Below are positions 26,706 through 40,489 of a stretch of DNA of 64,000 bases, in pieces; the first letter of the stretch is position 1; every line of letters starts with the position of its first letter. The stretch comes from Elysia crispata (Eukaryota; Mollusca; Gastropoda; Plakobranchidae), in NCBI GenBank assembly GCA_033675545.1, contig JAWDGP010000919.1, positions 7,501 through 71,500 on the forward strand, read 5' to 3'. Below the pieces are notes generated by a model. It was given only the letters and a program-made list of their open reading frames with translations. It ran no database searches and was not told the DNA's origin. Made by a program: the position numbers and the translations under genes.

Positions 26706-29629
26706 ATGCAGTACATCTACATGTATATCCCAGCTAACTTACATGATCCGCTGATCTTTTTCCTTCCTTGCAATATTTTTCCAGCTCCACAAGGCTTTAT
26801 TGGTGGTAAATTTGGTCCTCTTCCACTCCAACCGTGGCCAACTGACAGCTCAAAAATATTGCATGCATTAACATTAGTTTTAAATCTGACCCAATGAAAA
26901 GGAGTAACTGCTTCATAAAAAAAATTCTTTTAAAAAATGCTTCAGAAAAAATTCTTGTAACCTTAATTACCAGTCAGTTTTTAAGTAGTGAAAATGCTTT
27001 TATTTAGGGTGTGACTTGTTTTATCCCCTCCACGTTTGTAACTATCAAATTCGAAATTGCCTTTTTGCACGATCTCTGGCAAAGACATGCCTGAAACCTA
27101 TCACTATCTATCTAGTATCTATGTAAATGTTTTCTCTATGGGAGATCGAGGGGACACTGCGCGACCAGCGACTGCGACTTTTCGGTATTCCTCTCGATCT
27201 CATTCCTCTTGTTTCCTCATAGAATCACTCAACCTTCTCACCACTTGCACTCTCTTTGTTATTTTCCTCGGTTCGCCTTTTCTTGACGTCCTCTATTTCT
27301 GCCATGCCCTGTGCCGTGGTGGCACAGTTTTGCAAAGATAATCCTATGATGTGTTTGCTAGAGCATTCTCAGCTTTCGTCATGTACAAAATTTCATCATA
27401 TGCCTGATAGCAACTCAAATCACATTGGAAGAAAAAACAGAAAAAACAATCAGCTTTATCACAAACGACGGAGATTTAGTCTTAGGGCTTGCTCTAAACA
27501 AACTTTTATGTTTCCATGGCTATTTCATCTATAATTCACAATTTATATATATATATATATACATGTATTGGAACATGAGAAGTATTGGATAAAAATGTTA
27601 TCTTCATGCAAATCATGTAGACAGCGATTTTTTTTTAAATTCCTTCGACTGGTGATCTAATTAAAGTAAGTAGGGGTATAAAAAAAAGAGTAATTACACA
27701 CAAAAACCACGCTTCTGATATATCCCTTCATGTGGCTCTTATTGTAAGAGCTTATATCCAAGGGAAACTACTCATGATTTCTAAACAATGCTGGAGGAGT
27801 ATACTTATTGCCCTTCGTTGCGGTATGGAACTCTTTAAAAGCATTCCATGGAAAAGTTCAGGAAGAAATTTTTACCCATCCTTACACTTGGACTTAACAG
27901 GATATACATGCAACCTAGAATTATTAAGATAAAAAGAAGGGCAGCTTTGGAAGATGAAAGAAAAACTTTGATGATAATGTTGAAAGTGATCATCTAAAAT
28001 TGTTCCTGTGTAAGACCTAGAGCGAGACCTAGAGAATATGAAACAACAACCTTGTATGAATCTGCCATCTATTACTTATTCAGTTGTCAAAACGTGGAAA
28101 TGCAATCAGATAAGATTACATCAGAAATACCACAGAGAAATGTAGATATTTTGAATGGCGAGTTGGTATTATTATGGCATTAAATGGCACTTTGATTTGT
28201 GCTAGCATGCTATTGCTAGACAAACGATTCCAACATCTTAAGTTTCTTTAACAATTTGTGAAAGAATTTAGTGATACTGGCGTGAGCACAAGTCTCTGTA
28301 TGTGAGCCATCAATGTAAACTTTATGTAAAAAAAAATGTTGATGTGCAGAAGAATGCATGATGTTAAAGTTGTCAAAAACAATAATTACATGAAGTCAAT
28401 TATTTTTCTCTGATTGATAGAAATAAAGAGATTAAAATATTTCAAACTTGTATAAGAAAGGGATTCTTTTTTTTAAGGCGCTAGAATCATTACAATTGAG
28501 TTTTAGAGTATTAGACATATGTTTGTTCGCACTGTTATCAACAGTGCAATAAACGAGTGAATGCCAATCAGTTTCTAGTACTTAGCAGTAATGCTATTAA
28601 GTTTATAGGTTGAGAAATTGGAAATATGCACTGGCAGTTTTTCCTTCTCATGTTAAATTTTATATATCTATTTACTTAGATTCATCTATAACTACAATAG
28701 AATTCCTTGTTTATAAATATAAGTTCAATTTCTTAAACCCTGTCCACCCCTTTTTTTTTCCTCAAGATGGACTTTTTCTATTGGATGTAAGGGAGAAAAG
28801 TAACCAATCACTTGAAATCAAAGAACCTCTATTTGAGAAAACAGTTTATATTTTGAAAGTAAGCAGTTAAAAATTAAAAAAAAAAAAAATTTTCATTATC
28901 ACTATTAACATTAATCAATGCATAGATTAAAATAGTAAATCAGGAAATTTTGTAAAAAATAACTTTCCAAACCACAGAATTCTTTATTTTACTTAAATAA
29001 AGATGGTGTACCACTTTACAAAGCAATTTAGGTTTGGATCCAATAACAGCTCATGTATGGCAAAGCAACTTACCTACTATATTTCCAACAGTCTACATAG
29101 CCATGAATGTGGTTTAATAGGAATTGGGCTGCAATTATGTAGGCTTTTTAATTTCTCAAGATTGACATTTGCGACAGAAGGCTTTCTTTTTCCTGGCCTT
29201 TAATTGTTTAAATTGGATCCAAAGTGGCTACTAACCAGATCAACTAATATCTGAAAATTAAGAGGTAATTGGGTTCTTAATAATATTACAGTGTAATTTG
29301 AATGAAAAACCATGATCACTTGAATTCATCAAAGACTTTATAGTTAAGAAAAGAGCATTCTACTTTATTTCATTTCATTTTAAACATGAGTAGCAAATAT
29401 CATTCTGTACATTACTTACATTTCATAGACTCCAATAGTATTTCTTATTCAACCATTCGATCAATGCAGTGATACTTGCACACTCACACACGCTGTCTGC
29501 CTGTCTGTCTGGTCTGTCTATCTGTTACCAATTTGAAGCTTCAAAATCTATTTTGAGAGTGAAATGAGATCAGTTCAAATGCACTTTAAGGTAATGAAGC
29601 ACCTAAAAGGCAAAGATGTTAATTTTGTT
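26706..29629. other. AT-rich spacer, no gene seen
   Basis: Contains an inverted pair sharing TGCAATATTTTT (about 26768 and 26850, the latter reversed), a short (AT)n at 27544-27561 and a somewhat GC-richer patch at 27130-27330. No coding signal is convincing. The right-hand part may include the far 3' UTR of LRR1 (minus strand). Confidence 0.5.
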
Positions 29630-30113
29630 TTTCAAGAGTGTTAAACATTTAATGCAGGTTTATGTTTCAAGAGTGTTAATGCAGGTTTATATGTTTCAAG
29701 AGTGTTAATGCAGGTTTATACGTTTCAAGAGTGTTAATGCAGGTTTATATGTTTCAAGAGTGTTAATGCAGGTTTATATGTTTCAAGAGTGTTAATGCAG
29801 GTTTATACGTTTCAAGAGTGTTAATGCAGGTTTATATGTTTCAAGAGTGTTAATGCAGGTTTATACGTTTCAAGAGTGTTAATGCAGGTTTATATGTTTC
29901 AAGAGTGTTAATGTAGGTTTATATGTTTCAAGAGTGTTAATGCAGGTTTATATGTTTCAAGAGTGTTAATGCAGGTTTATATGTTTCAAGAGTGTTAATG
30001 CAGGTTTATACGTTTCAAGAGTGTTAATGCAGGTTTATACGTTTCAAGAGTGTTAATGCAGGTTTATATGTTTCAAGAGTGTTAAACAGTTAATGCAGGT
30101 TTATATGTTTTGT
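29630..30113. repeat. 29-bp minisatellite, 16 units
   Basis: Units contain TTCAAGAGTGTTAATGCAGG followed by TTTATATG or TTTATACG. Fourteen internal units are nearly identical. The first (about 29631) and last (about 30072) carry an extra 7 bp after TGTTAA. Main variants are ATATG/ATACG and one GCAGG to GTAGG change. There are no unique spacers, so it is not a CRISPR. Confidence 0.95.
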
Positions 30114-31124
30114 AATTTGAACTGGCCCCAATGCACAATAAAAAAAATGAATTTCACAAATATAAAATATAAAAACGAAGAATTCCTTGGCAAAAGAAAT
30201 GGAAGCTTACAAAAACTTTCCACACGTCGCACTGATTTTAACACTTGTGTTGAAAAAAAAATTTAAAATAAGGCCTTCACATTCCCATTCAAATACATCT
30301 TAAAAGTACAGCTTAAAACACTTTATACAAATATACATGCATCTAAAAAAAAAAAAGAAACAAAAAGAAAAAATCTGGTAATTTGCCAATTCTCACACAG
30401 TTTCTCTGAAGTCCAGATACCCAGTCACAAGTTGGAAACTGTTACCAGTTCAGTTGCAGTCCCTAAATCAAAATGGTGCCAATACTTAAAGCCATTGTAC
30501 CTTTCTCCATGAACAGATGAAGTAAAAGTAAAAAATATTTTCTTCGCCATATTGCATTTATTCATTTCATGATGACAATAAAGAAAGGAAAAACAAGGGA
30601 TACCTAAGGAAACAAGATTTCAAACATTACAGCTCTTTCAAAATATGATGACATTCCTTGCATGCATATTATCAAACAAGCCATCATAAGACAATGTACA
30701 CCAAGCAAAATGAAGGCTCAACTAATTCTTTCAAAGTTTGGATTTCATTCCACAATAAATGGTCCTTACATTCAAAACCCTTGCTTTATGTCACAACACC
30801 ATTGCTCCTTTTTTCAGTTTAAAACCATACACACCTGAGTTTGGCATTGCAATTTGGATGAAGTGCATGTTTCAAAGATTAAATACAACTACAGGATTAA
30901 TGTCTACCAGGATTTTATCTGATCATACATACTAAAGCAATGAAAGATCTCTTCTCTGTTTGGACCATACTTTCAGCGATTTCTGTCCTGCACTTTTTTT
31001 TCAATTCATTTGAATTTGCATGCGTCACATTCAAATAGGTCCAAAGGCTCCATTTTTATTCCTTTTTAGCTCCCTCTCCTCCTTCCCCACCAATCAATCG
31101 TATACTCTCCTCAGCAATCTTTTG
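30114..31124 (-). other. Probable 3' UTR and downstream region of LRR1
   Basis: AT-rich sequence directly after the LRR1 stop, read on the minus strand. No other gene is visible. The cleavage site was not assigned. Confidence 0.45.
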
Positions 31125-31520
31125 CTACACAGGCAGCCTCTGTGAGCGTCTGTGACATATGTAGTTGCGTTGGGTAGGAACTGTTGTAGAACAACAATAA
31201 AAGAGAAAGGGCAGTTCATCATTGCCACAATTCACCGTTGCTCTCAGAGTGTGGGTAAGGATAATAGCTGCTGCAGAGGAAAACACTGCCCGCCCGCAAG
31301 TACAGAGATGAGCAGTGTCCAAAAACTGTCTTGAATAGAAGTCCAAATCTTCCTCTGTGTAAGGAATGCTATAAATATAAAAAAAGATCAAACCATTACT
31401 TCTTAGGCTTGTTTCTTACATGTAAGAAAAGAAAAACAAATGCTTATTTTTTTTTCATGTCAGTAAATGAAGAATTATCCAATGCTTTGCACTAAACAGA
31501 GATAAAGAGTGAGAAAGAGA

Positions 31521-31582
<62 letters not shown>

Positions 31583-33489
31583 GGGGCAGGGAAAGAAAGA
31601 GACAGAGGGAGAGATAGAAGGGGAGGAGAGGGAGAAAGAACAATGATTCATCTACATTATTTTGTACTTTTACTTATGACATGACTTGCCGTAATACAAC
31701 CCTCCAACTTACCCGTAAGAGATCACAGTTTGACCAGCCACTTCTTGCAGTGAAGGAACTTTCCGCCTCTTGTTTAAGAACGCACCACAAGGCAGCTGTA
31801 AGGTGAAGGGATTATCGCTAAAGTCCGCCTTATGGAAAATGCGGGTCACCAGTGTGCAGGGCAGCAACTCGAGCAAGTTGTTGGACACAAGAACTACGAT
31901 GAGTGATGCCATCAGGCCAATCCTTTCTGGCAGGTATCGCAAACGATTACAATTCAGGTTGATAATTATCAGAGCTGAAAGCTGGCGATGTATAAAAAAA
32001 AGTAGCTTGTTATAAAACGGAAGGCTATCTTGATCTAAGAATCAGATAGTATCACATCATTGAAAATATTATCTGGCAAACTGATTATTGATTTGTTAGC
32101 ATTATTTTAAATAGTTATTATTAAATATATATTGCCTCCTACATTTCATCCATTGCTGTTTTGCGACCATATACTGGTCTAACTCATAATTGCATATAAA
32201 AATAATATGACCAGCTCATCCTTATGGGTTTTTCCAAGATTGAGAAAAAATACCATAAATTTCTCTGAAATATTTTATGTTTGCTTTTCTGGTTTCCCGA
32301 ACTTAAACTCATATGGCTTTACCCACTGACATTTGCTTATCATTTTTTTGCAGGGTGTATTTGAAACAAAATGAATTTACAGCTGATTCTAAAATAGGAA
32401 ACAGCTGAAAAACAGTAGCCTTGACGTGTGTAAAAAAAAATCCTGGAGGAGTTTGTTATTGAACTTGGTGCTTTTTCTTCTGATGATTATGAAAGATAGT
32501 TCTAGAGATCTCAAGAAACTTTTTCTGTAAATTAAAGTTACATAGAACCAAACAGTTACTGGGTTTTCTCAATGGCATATATCATGGACTGTGTTATTTG
32601 CAATATAAAGCAATACTGAAGGAAAAAAAACAGTACTTATAATAATGTTCAAATAAAAAAATTACTCCTCATTTATTGGCTTTCTGCTAAATATAAAACA
32701 ATTTCAGTTTCCTCCAAATCAAAATAAACTTGCAATCTTTTTATCAGTATTTGTTTGCAGTGCACTAGGTTGAAATTTAAATTTTTCTTTAGATTTAATG
32801 GCAGTTTTGATCATTCACACCAGTTTAAATCAAACTGATGGTTTCGAAGTCTTCTTTAAGTAGATTTCTTCAACAAAAATGTAAATAATAATTCAAAATG
32901 TTTAAAACCCATTATTTATACAAAATAAACATCTTTCATCCCTATTTTGATCAGAAACATACAGAGATAAAATAAGGTGACACCTTGGTGAATGCTGGAC
33001 TGAGAGTCATCATGTTATTGTCTTTCATGTCAAGTTCAGTGAGGCCCTGACAGAAGCACTCTGAGGCGAGAACTGGTGGAAAGCCTTCAAAACTGTTGTG
33101 GGACAGGTCAAGCGTCCTGAGGCTTCTTAAGTTTGAAAAGGATTCCGGGAGCTCAGTGAGATTGTTATAGCTGAGGTCAAGGACTGTCACTAAGGTCAAG
33201 GCTGTGATCTGAGGGCTCAAGCGGCGAAGTGAACAATGCTGGATCTATAGGTAGAGTATACACAAGAACACATAAATATAAGAAACTTTGCTGTCTATCT
33301 TAAATGCTATAGATTTGAAAAAAAAAAAAGATTAACTTCAATGTGAGTTTAATTCTAAGTGCAAAATCTTAAAAAGTCCCCGCACCTATTTTGATAACTC
33401 ATGGTTATCTTTCTTTTTACAATTTATGTTTCTGATAATCAGAACTAAATAGTAAAATACTTTGCTCCATTAAGGTACTACAAGGGAAG

Positions 33490-33542
<53 letters not shown>

Positions 33543-35659
33543 TTAGAGTGAAAATGATAGAAACATATTAGAATTGGCCTCAAATCAAGCTGCAAAAAAG
33601 TGTTTTTTTACATCTTTGACCTCCCATTATATTGAAATGCATGAATAGAAATAAATGCCGTAACTGCTATAATACTGACAATTAAAGTAAATCATAATAA
33701 AATGACGAACTTATGAAAAAAAAAAAAACTCCAGGCAAAAAAATTAGGCTCAGTTATAGGTTTAAAAAAATATGAATGAATTTATAAAAAACAAAAACAT
33801 AATACCCATACCATAAATCAGTTCAGTTATAAAGTAAAAAGTTAGAGAAACCCTCTTTAAACCATTACATAATTTTTCTTGAAAACTGGGGTATCTTAAG
33901 ACTACATATAATGTATATTTGCAGCACAAAATACTTACAGAGAGAGTATGTAAAGTCTTTGGAAAAATCATTGGGTATTTTGACGGACATTCTATTCTAA
34001 GAATTTCCACAGGTCTTGTTACTTGTACAGTAGCTGCAGGAACCAGATGACTTAAGATACGCTCTGGGATTTCTCTCCCATCTGCAACCATCCGCACTAT
34101 TTTGAGGAATGAGCTCAGCTGACCAGGGTCAGCCTGTTTGAAAGATAGAGAGAGAGAGACAGAGAGAGAAAGAGAGGAAGGGAGGTGGCAGGGAGAGAGA
34201 GAGAGGGGGAGGGAGGGAGAGAGTGAGAAAGACAGAGAGAGAGAGAGAGAGAGAGATGTTTACAAACATCTTAAATATTTTTTTTTTAAAAATTAATAAA
34301 CTAAAATTTCATTTAATTACCCCTTAAAAACATAAAAAGTTTACTTCTGCAAGATTTTCAGCGTCACAGTGTTTTGATCCTTGAGATGTTACATTAAATG
34401 TGTCCAACCTAAAGTACTTTCAAAAAGTTTTTACACAAAGCTCTTACATTTTATTCAAGCTTCTGAGCAGTTAGTTACTGCCATTGAAACTTTCTATTAC
34501 CTAAAGAATTCATATGTATTTCTAAAATAACTCCAATAGCTGAAACTAAAAGGCAAAGACGTATAAAGTATCACATTTTAAATTCTATTTTTTCCTTAAG
34601 TCTAGTTAACACTGAATCAACATGTACATTATAATTCCAATTAGCTGCAAGTACATATTATAAAGGAAAATGGAAAAGATTCAAACAGACTTGCAGTAAT
34701 CAATAAAACATAAACAGAGAGATGTTTCACCAATGGCAACATTTAGCACTTAGCTTTAGGTCACCTAGTGTGGTAGATTCATATTTAAACTCAATTTCAA
34801 ACAAAGCACATTGCAGACTTAATAAAAATGAAGCAGCTTACCTTACTTAGAGCAATGTCATCAGGGGGTGATTTGATTCGTAAAGTGGCTTTTCCTTCGT
34901 GTGCAAATTTAGAAAATATTTGCTCCACGTTGTTTCGGATCTAAAGGAAAAAAAAAAGATATTACTAACAATGCGCATGAGTAACCAGCATAACACAAGC
35001 ACTTTCACAGAATAAAATACTGCTAAGCATGTATAAGTATGGGAGCATGGGGATTAACAAAAACTAAATATTACGCTGCCAATTGCAAATTGATGTGAGT
35101 ATATAAAATGTAGAGTATCTAGATTGCTGATACTGAATTGTTTGAGTTTTATTCTTGTTTCTTTTTTCTCTGGCTTAACATGCAAATTCACATAAATTCT
35201 ATAAAACATTGGTACATACAGAAACTAATACTGATGCAAAATACTGAAGCATTTGGAGTGTACACAGTTTTCATAAGTCTTTCTGCCTTCATTTGATTCA
35301 AATATTTCCTAATTTATTGCCCAATGCTAGTAGGTCAAACCAATTTGTATGTTCTGCTTTAAATTTGAGATAAAATTGATCAAATAAAATAAAAATCTTT
35401 GAAATATAGAATAATAGATCAACATACTCATGTTAATTCTTTCCAACAAAAATTAAGAATAAAAAAGAGTACTTACCAGATATTTTGTGCCACTCTTATT
35501 TTGAGTGGTGCACAACATTAAATAGACAGGACCATCCTTGTTACGCTCACCAGGCTTTCTGCCAATGGAGACCTGTGAGAAATTTGGGCGGGTTGGCTTC
35601 CGTATATTTAGGGATGGCAGCTGGCGATTAGAAACCTGGACTTCACATCTGAGTCTCAT
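31125..35659 (-). CDS. LRR1: Leucine-rich repeat protein 1, CUL2 ubiquitin-ligase substrate receptor
   Basis: Exons in transcript order: 35659-35477, 34940-34842, 34133-33939, 33244-32984, 31981-31713, 31368-31125. They total 1,251 bp and 416 residues, close to vertebrate LRR1 (about 414), with every phase agreeing. The N-terminal half starts MRLRCEVQVSNRQLPSL and contains NNVEQIFSKFAHEGKATLR, which is LRR1-specific. LRRs occupy about residues 165-320 (VLDLSYNNLTELPE, TLDLSHNSFEGFPP, ELDMKDNNMMTL, IINLNCNRLRYLPERIG). The C-terminus has LDTAHLCTCGRAVFSS, matching the family's Cys motif. Established role: CRL2-LRR1 ubiquitylates CMG helicase subunits at replication termination, and p21. The LRR exon donor at 32983 (AAG|GTGTCA) was chosen over a stronger GTATGT at 32963 because it aligns without an insertion. 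Divergent to Rab4. Confidence 0.93.
31527..31571. repeat. (GA)n microsatellite in an LRR1 intron
   Basis: About 22 GA units inside a longer purine-rich tract (31498-31640), in the last LRR1 intron. Confidence 0.95.
33491..33540. repeat. (GA)n microsatellite in an LRR1 intron
   Basis: About 25 GA units between the exons ending at 33244 and starting at 33939. Confidence 0.95.
34142..34256. repeat. Imperfect (GA)n tract forming a polypyrimidine tract for an LRR1 exon
   Basis: About 115 bp of GA-rich sequence with GGA and GACA interruptions. On the LRR1 sense (minus) strand it reads as CT repeats ending 8 bp before the exon that starts at 34133. Confidence 0.85.
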
Positions 35660-38110
35660 GATGAGATAATAAATCAGAAGGATACCAGAAATTTTTTTCT
35701 TTTTACTATATCATCATAACTTAAAATGGTTGTGATGATTGAAGAAAAACATTGAGGGTACACTTGGTCAAAGCTAAAATTTATTATTCTTGATTTAAGC
35801 CGATCTCAGCTGATGAGCATAGGGAAATCTCTCACCTGAGGAAATAAATATTTAAAAAATAACATCTCCATGGTAAGTATTAGAGCAAAGAATTATAGAA
35901 TATTGATGCAAACATTTAAAAAGAAAAGACAAAATCTATTGTTTCATTTTAGAGCTTAATTTGAAGGATGGAGTTGAATAAAACCGTGAGCTTAAGTTAA
36001 TGGTATTTATATTAAACATAAAATATGTTGTTTGATACAAAACCATACCACGTTTCAATCATACTAAGGGGAAATTGTTACACATAAAGAAATTTTGTGA
36101 AAGAGAAAATTGCCTTTATGACAATTGCAAATTAATTTATGTCTACATTAAGAACAACTCTTATCAATTCTTGCTTCCCTTAAAAATCAAATTGAAAGTT
36201 TAAAGCCATTAAGTTACACATATGATTTTAAAAGAAAGACTGTAAGAGTATTGACCAGAGTATTGTATTAACTGTTGATGAAATTACATAAACCTTTAGT
36301 AAAACTACATTATAAATGAAAATTCCTTTAAAATTTTAAAACAGCTGAGACATTTGAAAATCAAGGGAAAGGACTTCAAGTTTAAAACATTTATTGAAAA
36401 CAAAATCAGCACATTTCAAAATATAACAAGGCAATTACTATGTACCAGTACTTTTTTTCTATCTATGATGTAATATATATGTGAAAACTAAATTAAAGAA
36501 ATTAAAGGATGGCTAAATAAAAGCAACTTGTGATATGCTGACACCATCATCACAACAGAAGACTTGCATGGGCTCTTTGGAATCATTGCAGGATGAAATG
36601 GTTGGGATTAAAAAAATTAATCTCTCTTTTTATTTTGAAATTTTGATGATTTTTTAGTCAGAAACAAAAGCAATCCAAAGAATACTAAACTTTCATCAGC
36701 AGAACTGAGCTCAACCAGCTTCCTTGGTTTAAATATAGGGAACTTAAGTTTAACATCAAGTAATGAAACTAAAAGCAAAACACTTTAAATTAAACTAAAC
36801 AAGAAAGCAGAGGCCAAAATGGGTTATGCCCAAAAAATGAAAACAATGAACTTAACTAACAAATGAATGCAACTGCTATAAGCCAAAAACAAGCTCTTCA
36901 GAGATATATAGAGCCTATCTTAACATATGGGTAAAAGGCCTCGATAATCCTGAAACTAAAGCAAAAGAAATTGGAGAAAACAGAAATGTATTTCTTGAGA
37001 AATAAACTTAGAATCTCAAAGACATTTTTTAACCAAATAAAATGGTCCTAATTGAAGCTCATGCATTTATAAACAAATTTTTAAAAAAGGGAATGCTCTA
37101 TTGTTCACAAAGCAGTAATCCATGCTTTACATGATTCTGAAAGCCAAATGTATCTGCAGACTACAATACCGCTGGTCTCTGAAACTCCCTGAACCCTTTG
37201 TAGCCTAACATGAATTTTCATACACGTGAATATCATCTAGGCCTATAGAATGATGCAGCTAGGTCATTGACCTTCATTTTCTAATAGTTCCATTTTAAAG
37301 CTAAGCTGAAATCAAATGAATACCTAAAAAGAACGCTAACGTTAAATTTATAAATATATAAGCCAAGATTTAAAATTGAAGTCTAATAAAATAAGCAGAC
37401 ACTGAATTGCATTTCAATTTAATTTTGATTGAATAGAACAGCTCATATTTCAAAGCATTTTATCCCATTTATTTCTGGTGCCTAAACCTTCAAATTTGTT
37501 GGAATGAGTTCCTTTTAGGTATGGACTAATTTACACACCAAAATGGGCTTCGTTTGATCGGGACCATAGGAAAAGATTGGGCCAGGTTTTAAATCATTTT
37601 ATAACACTAAGTTCCAAGTAGGAATCACGCTATAGGGTTGCTACTGTTTCTTATATGTAAAAACCGTCCGCACCTAAAAGGTACTCTTTCCAATTTGTTT
37701 TCTTTACAATAATGTAAGAAAATACAGATCTTGATCTAGATCTAGAGTTTACATGTGTAAGGCAATTGCACCAGATCTATTAACTATTTGACTCTGGACA
37801 TTTACTGCTGATATTTGGTAGGCTTTATTTGCCTTGATTAGGCTAAGACTAACAATGATAATCACACTTTTATTGGTCTAATCTTATTTACATTCTACTT
37901 CTAGATCTAAAAAGAAAATTAGGGTCTAGATCTACACGCTTGATGTACTGCTAGCCATTGGGGAAAGTGTTGAATTTTTTCATCTAAACATAGACTGCCG
38001 CTCACGGGTGTTCAAGATTAGATATATTGCAGATTTAAGCAGTAAAAATAAATAAAAGAAATCTATTAAAATAGTGGTTATTTCACCGTGTTCACTGACG
38101 AGATGTCTGC
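35660..38110. other. AT-rich region upstream of LRR1
   Basis: No exon is recognised. It presumably holds the LRR1 promoter and any 5' UTR exon. A cluster of GATCTAGATC-type motifs lies at 37725-37940. Confidence 0.5.
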
Positions 38111-38118
38111 GTCTAAAT

Positions 38119-38315
38119 CAGTGGCTCCTCACCTGGATTCGATCGAACCTTTGGAGTTCGATGGGTCGATCTCAGGGGTTCGGCAGAGCCAGTAAAATCA
38201 TATTTATGTCTTGAAAAAAATCATACTTTATTTTTCACTAAAGAGGGGTTCGGTTAATCCGCATAGTTATGAACCTGGTGGGGTTCTGTATCTCCATCAA
38301 GGTTAAGAACTACTG
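38119..38315. mobile_element. hAT-type MITE (197 bp)
   Basis: The left end CAGTGGCTCCTCACCT and the inverse of the right end, CAGTAGTTCTTAACCT, form imperfect terminal inverted repeats of the hAT/Charlie type. Flanking 8-bp direct repeats GTCTAAAT (38111-38118) and GTCTAGAC (38316-38323) share the first five bases and approximate the NTCTAGAN target of Buster-like hATs. No transposase is encoded. Confidence 0.65.
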
Positions 38316-38323
38316 GTCTAGAC

Positions 38324-40489
38324 CAAGAAGCATTACTTTTGTGACAGCGAGTGCCTATGCCTCTACTTCATGTTGCAGATCCCTCATGCATGAAGCGCTG
38401 GCATCATTAAAATTTCTGTTATATTACATAATGATTAATCAAATCGAATACGATTGCTGTGATTAATTGGTTGATTGATAGAGTGCTTGTGAGACTATTC
38501 CAATGTGAGTCGTGATTTATTCTGTGTTAACTGTTTTAATCTTAAAACTATTAAATCGCCTATAATTTTAAAGATGTCAAAACATCGAAGAGTTTATTTG
38601 CAATTTTCTTGCAACACTTTTTTTTTAATCTAAGTTGGATGTGATAGGCCCTGGTAAAAATTGGCCATTGCGGTTCAAAAAGCTATTGTGAAGAATACCC
38701 TATTCTCTATCTTGCCATGAACATTGCCTTCATCTGTCAGTTTAAAAAAAAAGTATTTACCGGTAAGTTTATAAAATTCATCCGTACCGTTCACTTAATG
38801 CTATAGAATGCTTCAGTGTAAAGACTGACTCAATCATCAAAAGGACTAGTGTTTTCTTCCTTTTGAATAGGCGATTGTGTGTTATTAACTATGACTGTGT
38901 GATCAATGCGAAGTATATAGACCTACATTAATTTGAGTGCCGTCTTCCCCACTTAATTTTTTCTATTTTTTTTTTAAATTCTTTTTTACTTTTGATAAAT
39001 ATTGAAGTGATGAATTTGCTTGTTCAACACCTGAGCGTACTTGTTGGATGAAAAGGACACACGTAGTATAACAATTACTGATTTTATGTTTTAAGTCGGG
39101 CCAGTTTATAAAAGATGTTGTGATGCAATAATTATTTGCTGACAAGGCTCCCTTAATGCACTTTCGTTTCCATGACTATCCACTTTTGGGGGAGTCAAGC
39201 AATAAAAAAAAATAAATAATGTGCTTTATATGGGAATCTACTGAGTTTGAGTTTTCTATTTTGTAAAATTTCCTTTGCAGAGGAACTATCCATGCTTATC
39301 ATGGAATATTTAATATTTTGGTAAGGAGTTTAGGTTTCTTGAGAACGAGGAGTATGTTCTTCAAATCTGCATTGGAAACTGAAGAGTCATGTCTCAGACG
39401 GACACATTTATTTTCATCGTGCTTTATGGATAAGAAATTAATTGCTGCAGCTCCCTGCTCACACGAGCCAAAATTGTGAGCTTATAGGCTTGAGATAGAT
39501 CTTTCTGGAACTTGTACAACCTCCTTTGGAAAGTTGATTTAATTTTCATTTGTGTGATCTTTTTTAAACTATGAAAATGAATTTCAGAAACTTTGTATGG
39601 AGGAGATTAGTTCTTGTGTAGAATCGATGAGATTAGGTTTAATACAACTTTTAAAATGGTTCCAAACAGTGATTCAGGTTTAGATTTTTCGAACATAGAG
39701 ATGCCAGTCTATAATAGTCAAACCAAGAGATATTCGAAAGGGACTCACTGTCATAGTTATGGTTGTGAAATACCATGCCATGATTATATTTTTTTATCAT
39801 ACTTATATCCTTCACACACTTTTACACTCTTAGAAGATTCTTCAACGATAAAAAAAATACTTGAAGTACTTCCGCGAGTGATGATGGATGATGTCAGCAA
39901 CATTATAGTATGACAAGAACACATAAATAAAAAAGTAAAATCTGTAATAAATTCTAAAACAATTTAAAACTCTTTCAATAACTTACAGGCTAAAGTACAA
40001 TCGTCTTGAATCTTTCAGTCTATCTAAAGATAGTGGGTTACTTCTGTTTATAAGGAATAATGAATACCTCAGACTTGTGGGAAAAAAAAACCTAGGGTTC
40101 TCTCACATTTTGTATAAGAGGTTTCCTCAGAAGATGATAAGATTAGAAAAAAAATTACAATGATCTGATTTTTACAAGAAATTTATCTTTTTTACTCTTT
40201 TTTACGACTATTTCATTAAGTGACTATAATTGTTGAGTATTATTTTACAATAAACATCTAATTCCACCTCATACTCTAAAAGCTCTTCTTTTAAAATAAA
40301 ATGGCCAAAGCGTCTATATAGCTAAACATTCTCGCTAAAAAATCATCCGGATAGGTGAAGTAAACATGTCGAATGTGGAACCATCTTTTTTTTTTTTCTT
40401 TTAAAGGGGAGGGGGGTATCCAGAGAAGTTCAAATGATACCTATAAGGTAATCTTTCAATAATGCTGGAGTCTATTCCATATTTTACTA
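38324..40489. other. AT-rich spacer between divergent LRR1 and Rab4
   Basis: No gene is supported. A 99-codon open frame at 39614-39913 lacks any domain and starts at a non-ATG codon. Confidence 0.5.

Noticed and set aside
26458..26754. Long polyserine/polyvaline/polytyrosine open frames on both strands
   Set aside because: They are the (TAG)n/(CAG)n microsatellite read in different frames.
29630..30113. Possible CRISPR array
   Set aside because: Repeats are directly tandem with no unique spacers, and the genome is clearly metazoan.
32951..32983. Longer LRR1 exon ending at TCT|GTATGT (32963)
   Set aside because: Phase is compatible and the donor is stronger, but it inserts seven residues into a leucine-rich repeat; the AAG|GTGTCA site aligns without a gap. 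It remains possible as an alternative donor.
38104..38193. Short ATG frame MSASKSVAPHLDS considered as a Rab4 or LRR1 first exon
   Set aside because: It lies across the hAT MITE end and has no donor of suitable phase.
39614..39913. 99-codon open frame
   Set aside because: Starts at TTG, lacks domain or codon character, no exon signals.
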